Notes: generated by a model not told the origin, from the sequence alone. A DNA stretch of 64,000 bases from Vibrio metoecus (GCF_009665255.1 NZ_CP035687.1:372001-436000), one strand, 5' to 3'; positions 9,344-18,920 are shown, counted from the stretch's first letter. Numbers and translations are program-made.

Positions 9344-10801
9344 ATGAAAAAGCAACCTAAAATTACCGCTATCGCTCTGATCCTTTCTGGTATCAGTGGA
9401 TTGGCGTACGGACACGGTTATGTGTCAGCAGTGGAAGACGGTATTGTAGAAGGGCGCGTTACGTTATGTAAATTTGCCGCTAATGGTACTGGTGAAAAAA
9501 ACACTAACTGTGGTGCGATTCAATATGAACCACAAAGCGTTGAAGGCCCAGAGGGTTTTCCGGCTGCAGGCCCACGTGATGGTAAAATTGCCAGCGCTGA
9601 AAGTGCACTCGCCGCAGCGCTTGATGAACAAACGGCCGACCGTTGGGTAAAACGCCCAATCCAAGCGGGTCCACAAACCTTTGAGTGGACGTTTACTGCA
9701 AACCATGTCACCAGAGACTGGAAATACTACATAACCAAGCCAAACTGGAACCCAAACCAAGCTTTGTCACGCGATTCTTTTGATCTGAATCCATTCTGTG
9801 TGGTGGAAGGCAATATGGTGCAACCACCGAAACGTGTTAGCCACGAATGTATTGTGCCAGAACGTGAAGGTTACCAAGTCATCCTCGCGGTATGGGATGT
9901 GGGCGATACTGCGGCCTCTTTCTATAACGTGATTGATGTCAAATTTGATGGTCACGGCCCTGTGTTACCCGATTGGAATCAAGCCGGACAAATCATTCCA
10001 AGCATGGATCTCAGTATTGGCGATACCGTGTACACACGTGTGTTTGATGCGACAGGTGAAAACCCAGCTTACCGTACCGAGCTGAAAATTGACTCTGAAA
10101 CGCTAACCCAAGCTAATCAATGGTCTTACGCTTTGGCGACTAAAATTAACCAAACGCAAAAACAGCAACGCGCAGGCCAACTTAATGGCGATCAATTTGT
10201 TCCAGTTTACGGCACCAACCCGATTTACCTGAAAGAAGGCAGCGGTTTGAAGCGTGTTGAAATTGGTTACCAAATTGAAGCGCCACAGCCTGAGTATTCA
10301 CTGACGGTTTCTGGTCTAGCGAAAGAGTATGAAATTGGCGAGCAGCCTGTTCAACTTGACCTGACTCTAGAAGCACAAGGTGAAATGACCGCAGAACTGA
10401 CGGTTTATAACCACCACCAAAAGCCGCTAGCGAGCTGGACTCAAGCGATGACGGATGGCGAGCTGAAATCAGTAACCTTAGAACTGAGTGAAGCTAAAGC
10501 GGGGCACCACATGCTGGTTTCGCGTATCAAAGATCGCGATGGCAATCTGCAAGATCAGCAAACGCTTGATTTTATGCTAGTTGAGCCACAAACCCCGCCA
10601 ACACCGGGTGAGTATGACTTTGTCTTCCCTAACGGTTTGAAAGAGTATGTTGCTGGCACCAAAGTGCTAGGTTCGGATGGCGCAATCTACCAATGTAAGC
10701 CGTGGCCATACTCTGGCTACTGCCAACAATGGACAACCAATGCCACTCAGTACCAACCGGGTACAGGCAGCCATTGGGAAATGGCGTGGGATAAACTCTA
10801 A
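9344..10801 (+). CDS. gbpA: N-acetylglucosamine/chitin-binding colonisation factor GbpA
   Basis: A 485-residue secreted protein. The signal peptide (about residues 1-23) is cleaved before His in ...GLAYG|HGYVSAVED, so the mature N-terminus is the copper-binding histidine of an AA10 lytic polysaccharide monooxygenase. Domain 1 (AA10) is followed by two middle bacterial-surface-binding domains and a C-terminal chitin-binding domain rich in Trp/Tyr (YQCKPWPYSGYCQQW ... HWEMAWDKL). I start at the ATG at 9344 (MKKQPKITA); an upstream in-frame ATG at 9263 would lie just past the riboswitch and give no signal peptide. GbpA binds chitin and intestinal mucin and is exported by type II secretion. Confidence 0.97.
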   Translation: MKKQPKITAIALILSGISGLAYGHGYVSAVEDGIVEGRVTLCKFAANGTGEKNTNCGAIQYEPQSVEGPEGFPAAGPRDGKIASAESALAAALDEQTADRWVKRPIQAGPQTFEWTFTANHVTRDWKYYITKPNWNPNQALSRDSFDLNPFCVVEGNMVQPPKRVSHECIVPEREGYQVILAVWDVGDTAASFYNVIDVKFDGHGPVLPDWNQAGQIIPSMDLSIGDTVYTRVFDATGENPAYRTELKIDSETLTQANQWSYALATKINQTQKQQRAGQLNGDQFVPVYGTNPIYLKEGSGLKRVEIGYQIEAPQPEYSLTVSGLAKEYEIGEQPVQLDLTLEAQGEMTAELTVYNHHQKPLASWTQAMTDGELKSVTLELSEAKAGHHMLVSRIKDRDGNLQDQQTLDFMLVEPQTPPTPGEYDFVFPNGLKEYVAGTKVLGSDGAIYQCKPWPYSGYCQQWTTNATQYQPGTGSHWEMAWDKL

Positions 10802-10820
10802 TTTCCCCTCTCTAAAACAC

Positions 10821-10852
10821 AAAATCCCTCAGCCACGCTGAGGGATTTTTTT
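10821..10852 (+). terminator. Terminator of gbpA
   Basis: Stem AAAATCCCTCAG / CTGAGGGATTTT with a CCACG loop and a T run, 20 bp after the gbpA stop. Confidence 0.9.
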
Positions 10853-10909
10853 GAGCTAGAGAAAAATCTCATCGCCACACGCACATAGAGTCACTGGATT
10901 AAATCTGTT

Positions 10910-11290
10910 TTACTCTTCATCCATTTCGCAATCAGTACAGCTTTGCAGAGCGATTTCGTGTTCAAAAACAATCGCGCCATTGCCTTCTGCCACAAGTTCT
11001 GCAATTTCATCCGCGACTTCTTGCTCATCTTCCGCTTCTACTTGATTTGCCAGTTCTTCTTCTGAGTAACCGTAGAAGTTCAGTAATAAGTAATCGCGCG
11101 CTTCTTCTTTAGTACAAGTCACGTTCACGGAAAGGTCCGGCTCCACGTTGTCTTGCGCAAGAATCTCGGCAACTTGAGCTAACACATCCTCTTTCATTGC
11201 AGCCGTTAACCAGCCCAGATCCGTGCTTACCGTGGTTTTCTTACAGTCAAAGCAAGGCAGTAGATGAAAGTAATATTGAAAATTGGTCAT
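10910..11290 (-). CDS. Small acidic protein with two CxxC pairs, unknown function
   Basis: A 126-residue, strongly acidic soluble protein. A CFDC pair lies near the N-terminus (about residues 14-17) and a CTDC pair near the C-terminus (about residues 118-121). Two separated CxxC pairs suggest one metal (zinc) site joining the ends of the chain; this is inference. The middle has a Glu/Asp-rich helix (EEELANQVEAEDEQEVADEIAELV). It starts at the ATG at 11290 with a purine-rich AAGAAGAAAT upstream. It is divergent from the copper locus. I do not recognise a named family. Confidence 0.75.
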   Translation of the reverse strand: MTNFQYYFHLLPCFDCKKTTVSTDLGWLTAAMKEDVLAQVAEILAQDNVEPDLSVNVTCTKEEARDYLLLNFYGYSEEELANQVEAEDEQEVADEIAELVAEGNGAIVFEHEIALQSCTDCEMDEE

Positions 11291-11373
11291 AGGTTATTTC
11301 TTCTTTCAGAATGAGTAGCAAGATTATGCGCGATTTCTCGCAAATTACTATCTCAATGTACCCAAAACAACAC

Positions 11374-11404
11374 TTGACCTTCCCCTAGGGTAAAGCTTTA
11401 AATT
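11374..11404 (+). promoter_or_regulatory. MerR/CueR-type promoter of the copper efflux locus
   Basis: TTGACC (11374-11379) and TAAATT (11399-11404) are separated by 19 bp, the over-long spacer of MerR-family activated promoters. The spacer contains the near-palindrome CTTCCCCTAGGGTAAAG. This resembles the E. coli copA promoter, where CueR bound in a 19-bp spacer activates transcription with Cu(I). No cueR gene lies nearby, so the regulator would act in trans. The promoter is 30 bp upstream of the first gene of the locus. Confidence 0.8.
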
Positions 11405-11433
11405 ACGGCTAAGTTTTTCATTCAAGGCACAAA

Positions 11434-11844
11434 ATGCGCTTATCTCCTGTTCGCATCTTCTGGATCTCCATCATCAGCATGTTTGCCATACTGAGCTCCA
11501 GTTTTGCTTCAAGCGCGCCTTTAATGACTTGGCAAATGATCAGTGCCTCCACTCACCAATCTGAAGCTGAAGCACCTTCCGGTTGCGTGATGATGGATAG
11601 CAGCCAAATGTCTCACACCATGCCGATGAGCCACTCCTCAATGGAGGAAACTTCAAACCATTGCATGAGCGATGCTCCCTCGATCCATAACTGCTGTACC
11701 GCTGCATGCGTGAGTGTGTTCGCGTTTTTACCGCAAACCGCCTATAGCCTACCTGCACAATACCAACTGGCTCTGATTCCCTATGAATCCGCCAAATCCG
11801 TGGTGCAAAGGCAGCAATCCCTCTATCGACCTCCAATAGCTTAA
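11434..11844 (+). CDS. Secreted or membrane-anchored Met/His/Cys-rich protein, putative copper-binding leader gene
   Basis: A 136-residue protein. A hydrophobic N-terminus (about residues 8-27, IFWISIISMFAILSSSFAS) acts as a signal or anchor. The middle is rich in potential soft-metal ligands: CVMMDSSQMSHTMPMSHSSMEE, HCM, HNCCTAACVSV. It is the first gene behind the MerR-type promoter, about 90 bp before the cusC-like gene, so a periplasmic copper-handling role is likely by context. It is reminiscent of CopL/DUF2946-like short proteins that precede copper operons, but I cannot assign a family with certainty. Confidence 0.72.
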   Translation: MRLSPVRIFWISIISMFAILSSSFASSAPLMTWQMISASTHQSEAEAPSGCVMMDSSQMSHTMPMSHSSMEETSNHCMSDAPSIHNCCTAACVSVFAFLPQTAYSLPAQYQLALIPYESAKSVVQRQQSLYRPPIA

Positions 11845-11934
11845 TTCAATCACAAATTCGTCGTGTCACTGTGCTCCTGTGAGCCGTGATGTGTGTTTTC
11901 ACGTCTTTTTTGACGTGCAGATTGGATTAGAAAA

Positions 11935-13314
11935 ATGAAACCGAGCCTATTGGCGCTGTGTATCAGCGTTTCCGCTCTGGTCGTAACGCCTGTGATGGCG
12001 CAGTCTTCTGCGACTTCTTCAGGTCAGTTGCTGTCCCAAAGCGACCCTTTGACTCTGCTTATTGAACAAGCGCTCGCCAACGATGCAAGCCGTAAGCAGT
12101 TTTATGCCCAATCCCAAGCCATGCGAGAAACCGGCGTTGCCGCGACTACCCTCATGGACCCCAAACTCAAAGTCGGTTTTGGTGGTTTGCCGGTCGATAG
12201 CTTCAAATTTGATGAAGATGCGATGACCAACATTTCCGTTGGTTTAATGCAACAATTTGAGCGCGGCGATACCTTAGATTTGCAAGGCAAAAAAGCCTCA
12301 CAGCAAGCCGATGGTATGGCTTTGCAAGTCGAGAATCGGGAGCGCGAAGTCGCCAACGGTATCACTCAACTCTGGTTGGAGTTGGGTTATCAGCAGCAAG
12401 CGGAACGTGTGCTGCGTGAAAATCAGCGCTTAATGCGCGAGCTGGAAAGCTTCATCAGCACCAACTACTCCATCGGTAAAAATGAAGCGCAAGATCTGCT
12501 GAATGCTCAACTGCAAGTCAGCCAGTTAGAAGAAAAACTGCAAGCGAACCAACAAATGCAGCGGCGGCTTCTCTCACAAATGTCCGAATGGTTGGGCAAT
12601 GAATGGCTCACTAATCAAGTTCAGTTGAAAACCAGTAATCAGTTGGATTGGCAAAAGCTGGATGATTTGCTCGAAACCACGTCATCAGGCCAGTATTTCC
12701 CACTCTTGGCTCAGCACCCTATGGTGCGTATGGCCGATGCCAATATTGCGGTGAACCAAACTCAAGTGGAATTGGCTGAGCAATCGTACACACCACAATT
12801 TGGGGTGGAAGTGATGTACGCCTATCGCCAAGCCAACAACATGAAGGGAGAACCCGCTTCCGATCTGGTGAGCGCCTATTTAACGATGGACATCCCGTTA
12901 TTTACGGGGAATCGCCAAGATCGCACCCATGCCGCCGCGCAATACCAAGTGGGTGCTGCCAAATCGCAAAAAGATCTGCTCCTTGCGCAGATGAATGCCA
13001 AGGTCAATGCCCTATTGGTTGACCGAACCAATCTTGAGCAACGCCTCGAACGTTACAAAACCACTTTGCTTGATCAAGCCAAAGCGCGCACCAAAGCAGT
13101 GGAACGTGGCTATCAAAATAATACTTCGCAGTTCAACGATGTGATTACCGCCACTCGTGATGAACTGGCTGTCGAATTGGAATGGCAGCGTCTCATCACT
13201 GACTACAACCAAGTCAGCAGTAATTTAGCCATGTTGCTTGGCGGGTTTGATTACTCCGTCACCCAACCTGAACTGAATGCTGAATCCAGTCGTCGCTCAT
13301 CTGCCAAGGAATAA
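11935..13314 (+). CDS. cusC: Outer-membrane efflux channel, TolC/CusC family
   Basis: A 459-residue outer-membrane factor forming the exit duct of a heavy-metal RND pump. The signal peptide (about 1-23, ...VVTPVMAQ) lacks a lipobox Cys, unlike E. coli CusC. The body has two OEP repeats rich in coiled-coil heptads (e.g. ELESFISTNYSIGKNEAQDLLNAQLQVSQLEEKL). The CusB-like gene begins 5 bp after its stop, giving a tight operon. The cus name is by context; the pump could export Cu(I) and/or Ag(I). Confidence 0.88.
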   Translation: MKPSLLALCISVSALVVTPVMAQSSATSSGQLLSQSDPLTLLIEQALANDASRKQFYAQSQAMRETGVAATTLMDPKLKVGFGGLPVDSFKFDEDAMTNISVGLMQQFERGDTLDLQGKKASQQADGMALQVENREREVANGITQLWLELGYQQQAERVLRENQRLMRELESFISTNYSIGKNEAQDLLNAQLQVSQLEEKLQANQQMQRRLLSQMSEWLGNEWLTNQVQLKTSNQLDWQKLDDLLETTSSGQYFPLLAQHPMVRMADANIAVNQTQVELAEQSYTPQFGVEVMYAYRQANNMKGEPASDLVSAYLTMDIPLFTGNRQDRTHAAAQYQVGAAKSQKDLLLAQMNAKVNALLVDRTNLEQRLERYKTTLLDQAKARTKAVERGYQNNTSQFNDVITATRDELAVELEWQRLITDYNQVSSNLAMLLGGFDYSVTQPELNAESSRRSSAKE

Positions 13315-13318
13315 CCTC

Positions 13319-15028
13319 ATGAAAACATTAAAAACCACAACCATTACTTTACTGATTGGCGGCGCACTGGGCTTTGCGGCTAACCAATACTTCAATAGCC
13401 ACGATATGAGCGCGATGGCTTCCACTGCCGATAGCAAAGGGGCGAATGAGCCACTTTATTGGGTTGCGCCAATGGATCCGAATTACAAACGTGATAAACC
13501 GGGAAAATCACCGATGGGGATGGATTTGATCCCTGTTTATGCCGAGGATTCGGCGAACAGTAATGACAAACCGGGCACAGTAAAAATCGATCCAGCGGTC
13601 GAAAATAATCTGGGCGTGAAAACCGCGCAGGTCGAACTCAGCAAATTGTCACCTCGTATTGAAACCGTCGGTTATATCGCGTTTGACGAAAGCCAGCTTT
13701 GGCAAACCAACGTGCGCGTTTCCGGTTGGGTAGAAAAGCTCTACATCAACGCCGTAGGCGAGCAAGTGAAAAAAGGCGATGTGCTGTTTACCCTCTACTC
13801 TCCCGAGTTGGTAAAAGCACAAGAGGAGTTGTTGAACGCGGTGCGAACCGGTCGTGAGGGTCTGGTCAAAGGGGCAACGGAAAGACTCAGCTCACTTGGC
13901 GTAGATCGTGAGCAGATCAATCAAGTGATTCGTCGTGGCAAAGCTTCCCAAACCATCGAAGTGAAAGCGTTAGCCAACGGCGTGATTGCCAGCCTGAATA
14001 TTCGTGAAGGGGGATATTTATCTCCAGCGCAAGCCGTGATCAGCGCAGGCCCTCTCAACGAAGTGTGGGTGGATGCCGAAGTGTTTGAGCGTCAGGCTCA
14101 CTGGCTAAACAAAGGTAGCCAAGCCAGCATGACTTTGGATGCCCTACCCGGCCAAGAATGGCAAGGCAAGGTGGATTACGTTTATCCCATCCTTGATCCT
14201 AAAACGCGCACACTTAGAATGCGCCTGAAATTTGCTAACCCGAATGGCGAACTCAAGCCCAATATGTTTGCCAATATCACCTTGCAGCCAGTGAGTGACT
14301 CCAAAGTGCTTACCGTGCCGAAATCGGCCGTCATTCGCTCCGGCGGGATGACTCGTGTGGTACTGGCGGAAGGCGAAGGCAAATACCGCTCAGCGCGTAT
14401 TGAAATTGGCCGCGAAGCGGATGACAAAGTCGAAGTGCTGCAAGGCTTAACGCAAACCGATCGCATCGTCACCTCCGCGCATTTCATGCTCGATTCAGAA
14501 TCAAGCCAAACGGCCGATCTTTCGCGCATCAATGGTGTTGAAGCCCCAGCAGAAACCGCATGGGCCAAAGGTGAAATTACCGATGTGATGGCCAATCACG
14601 GCATGTTAACCATCAACCACCAGCCGGTATCTCAATGGAATTGGCCCGCCATGACCATGAACTTCAATGTCGCTAAAAGCATTGATCTGAACGGACTGAA
14701 AAAAGGTCAGCCGATTGAGTTTGAGATGCAGAAAAACGACTCCGGCCAATATGAGATCATCAATCTCAAAGCCGGCAACTCGCAAGTCGCGGGGGAAATG
14801 TGGATCAACGGCGATGTGTCCACCTTAATGGCCGAATTCGGCATGGTGACGCTATCGCACCTTCCGGTTGCCGAATGGAGCTGGTATGCAGGTCAAATCA
14901 ACTTTTCCGTGGGCGATAACATCAACCTTTCCGGCTTTGAAGAGGGTCAGAAAGTCCGATTTCTAGTGGCTAAAAATGGCTCGGAATACTCACTGAAACA
15001 ACTGGAAGCCATCGGAGGTCAACAATGA
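13319..15028 (+). CDS. cusB: CusB-like periplasmic adaptor with heavy-metal-binding domain and two C-terminal CusF-like domains
   Basis: A 569-residue membrane-fusion protein. Order: N-terminal membrane anchor/signal (about 5-22); heavy-metal-binding domain YWVAPMDPNYKRDKPGKSPMGMDLIPVY (about 44-71); the adaptor barrel-sandwich and beta-barrel domains; then two tandem CusF-like domains (roughly 415-490 and 495-565). The first has the Cu(I) site NH..W.WPAMTMNF. The second aligns throughout but reads SH..W.WYAGQINF, so both methionine ligands are gone. E. coli CusB is about 407 residues and CusF is separate. The ATG at 13319 follows an AGGA element. Its stop overlaps the cusA start (ATGA). Confidence 0.9.
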   Translation: MKTLKTTTITLLIGGALGFAANQYFNSHDMSAMASTADSKGANEPLYWVAPMDPNYKRDKPGKSPMGMDLIPVYAEDSANSNDKPGTVKIDPAVENNLGVKTAQVELSKLSPRIETVGYIAFDESQLWQTNVRVSGWVEKLYINAVGEQVKKGDVLFTLYSPELVKAQEELLNAVRTGREGLVKGATERLSSLGVDREQINQVIRRGKASQTIEVKALANGVIASLNIREGGYLSPAQAVISAGPLNEVWVDAEVFERQAHWLNKGSQASMTLDALPGQEWQGKVDYVYPILDPKTRTLRMRLKFANPNGELKPNMFANITLQPVSDSKVLTVPKSAVIRSGGMTRVVLAEGEGKYRSARIEIGREADDKVEVLQGLTQTDRIVTSAHFMLDSESSQTADLSRINGVEAPAETAWAKGEITDVMANHGMLTINHQPVSQWNWPAMTMNFNVAKSIDLNGLKKGQPIEFEMQKNDSGQYEIINLKAGNSQVAGEMWINGDVSTLMAEFGMVTLSHLPVAEWSWYAGQINFSVGDNINLSGFEEGQKVRFLVAKNGSEYSLKQLEAIGGQQ

Positions 15029-18000
15029 TCTCAGCCATTATTCGTTGGTCTCTCAACAACCGATTTCTCGTGCTCATCGCTACCCTTTTTCTCACCTTGG
15101 GTGGTCTTTATAGTGTGAAAATGACGCCGGTGGATGCATTGCCGGACCTGTCGGATGTGCAAGTCATCATCAAAACCAGTTATCCCGGGCAAGCACCGCA
15201 AGTGGTAGAAGATCAAGTCACCTATCCGCTGACAACCGCCATGTTAGCGGTGCCGGGGGCAGAAACCGTTCGCGGCTACTCGTTCTTTGGTGACTCGTAC
15301 GTTTACATCATTTTCAATGATAAAACCGACATGTACTGGGCACGTTCGCGCGTGTTGGAGTATTTAAGCCAAGTCGCCCCGAAACTGCCTGCCAATGCCA
15401 AACCGACACTGGGTCCAGATGCCACTGGGGTGGGCTGGATTTACAGCTATGTGTTGCAAGATAAAACCGGCAAGCATGATTTAGCCCAGCTCAGAAGCCT
15501 GCAAGGTTGGTTCTTAAAATACGAACTGCAAACGGTGGAAGGGGTATCAGAAATCGCCACCGTTGGCGGCATGGTCAAGCAGTATCAAGTGCAGATCGAT
15601 CCGGCAAAACTGCGCGCCTACAACCTGACCTTACAACAAGTCAACATGGCGATTCAAAACGGCAACCAAGAAACCGGTGCATCGGTCATTGAGGTCGCCG
15701 AAGCGGAGCACATGGTGCGCACCACGGGTTACTTAACCAGCATTGAAGATATTCAATCAGTGCCACTTAAAGTGACCGATAAAGGCACGCCACTGCTACT
15801 GGGCGATATTGCCGACATCAACATCGGCCCACAAATGCGCCGCGGTATTTCCGAGTTTAACGGCGAAGGTGAAGCGGTAGGCGGCGTCATCGTGATGCGT
15901 TTTGGTGAAAACGCCAGTCAGGTGATCGACAACGTCAAAGCCAAGTTGGCAGAACTGCAACGCAGCTTGCCGGAAGGGGTAGAAATCGTCTCCACCTATG
16001 ACCGTTCAACGTTAATCAATGCTGCGGTTGAGAACCTTTGGAAGAAGCTGGCGGAAGAGTTCATCGTCGTGGCGATTGTCTGCGCGCTGTTCCTGTTCCA
16101 CATTCGTTCTTCCTTGGTGATCGCGCTGAGTCTGCCTGTCGGTATTCTTTCCGCCTTTATCGTCATGCATTGGCAAGGTATCAACGCCAACATCATGTCA
16201 CTGGGGGGATTGCGATTGCGATTGGCGCGATGGTGGATGGTGCGATCGTGATGATCGAAAACGTTCACAAGCATATTGAGCGAACGCCACTCACGGATAA
16301 AAACCGCTGGCAAGTGATTGGCAAAGCGGCAGAAGAAGTCGGCGCGCCACTGTTTTTCTCGTTGCTGATCATCACCTTAAGCTTTGTGCCTGTGTTTGCT
16401 CTGGAAGGTCAAGAAGGGAAAATGTTCTCTCCCCTCGCCTTCACCAAAACCTACGCGATGGCGGCAGCAGCTGGTTTGGCCATTACTTTAGTGCCAGTAC
16501 TGATGGGATATTTCATCCGCGGGAAAGTGCTTTCTGAGCAACTAAACCCAGTCAACCGTGGTTTAGTTGCTCTGTATCGCCCGCTTTTAAACCTCAGCCT
16601 GAAATACCCGAAATCCATGATTGTGTTGGCCTTGGGTTTGATGGCCTCAGCTTACTACCCCACCAGCCAACTCGGCAGTGAGTTTATTCCACCATTGGAT
16701 GAAGGCGATTTGATGTACATGCCCACCACATACCCGGGCATTTCGGTTGGTAAAGCACGTGAGTTGCTGCAACAAACCAATAAGCTGATCAAAACCGTGC
16801 CGGAAGTACAAACGGTATGGGGAAAAATTGGCCGTGCGGATTCCGCCACCGACCCTGCGCCACTCACTATGATTGAAACTGTGATTCAATTGAAACCTCG
16901 TGACCAATGGCGTGAAGGTGTTACCACTGAATCGCTGCGTAAGGAGTTTGATAATCTGGTGCAGTTCCCGGGCTTAACCAACGCTTGGGTTATGCCGATT
17001 AAAACACGTATCGACATGCTCGCAACCGGTATTAAAACGCCCATCGGGATCAAAATCTCAGGCCCTGAACTGAAAGAGATTGAGAAAATTGGTGCGCAAC
17101 TTGAGCCAATCCTGAAAAGTGTTCAAGGCACAGCTTCTGTTTATGCCGAGCGAGTGGCGGGTGGACGCTACGTGACCATCGATATCAAACGCCGCGCCGC
17201 CGCACGTTATGGCTTGAGCATTAAAGATGTGCAGCAAGTCATCTCCACCGCTGTTGGCGGAATGAATGTGGGTGAAACCATTGAAGGACTGGAGCGTTAC
17301 CCGATTAACGTTCGCTACCCGCAAGATTACCGTGACTCGGTGGTAAAACTGCAAAACTTACCACTCGTCACTCCAAACGGTGCGCGTATTGCGCTGGCCG
17401 ATGTCGCTGACATCCGCTACGAAGATGGCCCACCGATGATCAAAACCGAAAACGCACGCCCGAATGGCTGGGTGTTTGTGGATATTGATGGTCGCGATCT
17501 GGGTACTTACGTACAAGAAGCGCAGCAAGCTGTAGCCAATCAGCTGGCTCTGCCTGCCGGTTATGCGCTGACTTGGTCTGGCCAATATGAATACATGGAA
17601 CGCGCCAAAGAGCGTTTAAGTGTCGTGGTGCCAATCACGATCGCCATCATCATGCTGCTGCTGTATTTCAGCTTCCGCCGCGTGGGCGAAGTGCTGATCA
17701 TTATGGCGACACTCCCTCTGGCGATGGTGGGCGGACTGTGGCTGATGCATTACCTCGGTTACAACTTCTCCATTGCGGTGGGGGTCGGCTTTATCGCACT
17801 GGCCGGAGTGGCGGTGGAAATCGGCGTCATCATGCTCGTCTACCTCAACCAAGCATGGCACTACAAAAAGTTGGATGCCGAAGAGAATCATCAGCCACTG
17901 AGCATGAAAGATCTCACTGAGGCTATTCGTGAAGGGGCCGGTTTACGCGTACGCCCAGTCATGATGACGGTTCTGACGGTGATCATTGGCCTTATCCCCA

Positions 18001-18149
18001 TTATGTATGGCGAAGGTACAGGATCGGAGGTGATGCAACGCATCGCAGCCCCAATGATTGGCGGCATGGCATCCGCACTCTTGCTGACTCTGCTCGTGTT
18101 GCCCGCCATTTTCAAACTCTGGAAAAGCAAAGAGCTTCCAAAACACTAG
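15025..18149 (+). pseudogene. cusA: CusA-like heavy-metal RND efflux pump, frameshifted near codon 394
   Basis: The two reading frames together cover a full-length CusA/HME-RND pump (about 1041 residues if repaired; E. coli CusA is 1047). The first frame (15025-16251) is normal to MSLGG and then reads RLRLARWWMVRS and stops. The second (in phase to 18149) resumes with IAIAIGAMVDGAIVMIENVHKHIE, the conserved transmembrane proton-relay region. The break is at a run of six G (16203-16208) where seven would restore Leu-Gly-Gly-Ile. The second half retains RIDMLATGIKTPIGIKISG and the final transmembrane segments. A one-base contraction of a homopolymer could be a real null mutation, a phase-variable tract or a sequencing error; nothing else in the gene looks decayed. 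Confidence 0.9.
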
Positions 18150-18153
18150 GATC

Positions 18154-18172
18154 GCGGGGCAAACCGCCCCGC
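18154..18172. other. Intercistronic hairpin between cusA and the cupredoxin gene
   Basis: Perfect 7-bp GC stem GCGGGGC / GCCCCGC with a 5-nt loop, directly after the cusA stop. No T run follows, so it is more likely an mRNA-stability or attenuating element than a full terminator. Confidence 0.55.
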
Positions 18173-18222
18173 TCAATAACCTAAAAATCAAACAAAGCGA
18201 AACCCAAAAAAGGAACATAACA

Positions 18223-18774
18223 ATGATGAAGAAAACACTGATTGCGATGGCACTGACTTTCACCGCAACCACCACTTTTGCTAACACCATGGATCACTCC
18301 AAAATGGATCATGGCAACATGGGCAAATCTGAAATGAGTGGCAAAATGGACCACAGCATGATGAACATGGATCATTCCCAAATGATGGGTATGGAAGGCA
18401 TGTCTGATGTAGGAATGCCAGCTCCGGGCGCAAAAGCAAACAAAGTGGTGCACGTCATCTTGAGTGATGACATGAAGATCATGTTCAAGAAAGACGTCGC
18501 CATTGAACCTAACGATGTGGTTCAGTTTGTGGTGATGAATACAGGCAAAATCGATCACGAATTTTCGATTGGCTCAGCCGCGGAGCAACTGAAACACCGT
18601 GAAATGATGCGTCAAATGGGTAACCATGAACACGACAGTGGCAGCACTGTCACCGTAAAACCGGGCAAAGCCAAAGAGCTGTTATGGCATTTCCAAGGTG
18701 ACAACAAAGTGGAGTTTGCTTGTAACATCCCGGGGCATGCTGAAGCGGGTATGGTGAAAAGTATCGAGTTATAA
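18223..18774 (+). CDS. Secreted cupredoxin-like copper-binding protein
   Basis: A 183-residue periplasmic protein. A signal peptide (about 1-20, ...TTTFAN) is followed by a Met/His-rich linker (about 22-62, repeated MDHSKMDH-, MDHSMMNMDHSQMM-type motifs) and a cupredoxin domain with type 1 copper ligands: His in KIDHEFS, and Cys, His and Met in FACNIPGHAEAGM. It probably collects periplasmic Cu and passes it to the efflux system or scavenges it. It is the last gene of the cus locus, preceded by a good AAGGAA Shine-Dalgarno. The start may be either of the two consecutive ATGs. Confidence 0.9.
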   Translation: MMKKTLIAMALTFTATTTFANTMDHSKMDHGNMGKSEMSGKMDHSMMNMDHSQMMGMEGMSDVGMPAPGAKANKVVHVILSDDMKIMFKKDVAIEPNDVVQFVVMNTGKIDHEFSIGSAAEQLKHREMMRQMGNHEHDSGSTVTVKPGKAKELLWHFQGDNKVEFACNIPGHAEAGMVKSIEL

Positions 18775-18815
18775 CCGCTTGACCTCAGTCCATATCGGCA
18801 ATGATTAATCCACTA

Positions 18816-18856
18816 TTGGCAGCAAAGGAGAATGTAAAAACAGACTTTGCTGCCAA
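18816..18856 (+). terminator. Stem-loop after the cupredoxin gene, probable terminator
   Basis: Perfect 12-bp inverted repeat TTGGCAGCAAAG / CTTTGCTGCCAA with a 17-nt loop. It separates the copper locus from the cupin promoter. The following sequence is pyrimidine-rich (CTTCCCTCCTCTTTCC) rather than a clean T run. Confidence 0.5.
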
Positions 18857-18874
18857 CTTCCCTCCTCTTTCCTG

Positions 18875-18920
18875 TTTGTTGACACTCGGATTACAAATCA
18901 AATTACAAAGCCATTACTAT
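18875..18920 (+). promoter_or_regulatory. Cupin-gene promoter with shared box A (TTTGTTGACAC...ATTACAAATC)
   Basis: A 25-bp box at 18875-18899 matches a box at 19507-19531 at 22 of 25 positions. In both, a TACTAT hexamer lies exactly 40 bp from the first base of the box (18915-18920 here). ATTACAAA occurs twice here, 12 bp apart (18890 and 18902), as expected for a dimeric winged-helix regulator binding direct repeats just upstream of -10. I infer co-regulation by the neighbouring response regulator. Confidence 0.6.

Noticed and set aside
16195..16215. Programmed ribosomal frameshift in cusA
   Set aside because: There is no A-rich slippery heptamer or downstream structure, and CusA homologues are single-frame; a G-tract indel is simpler.
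16038..18149. Treating the second cusA frame as an independent gene
   Set aside because: Its first ~55 codons are out-of-phase cusA sequence without family similarity; it is the 3' half of the frameshifted pump.
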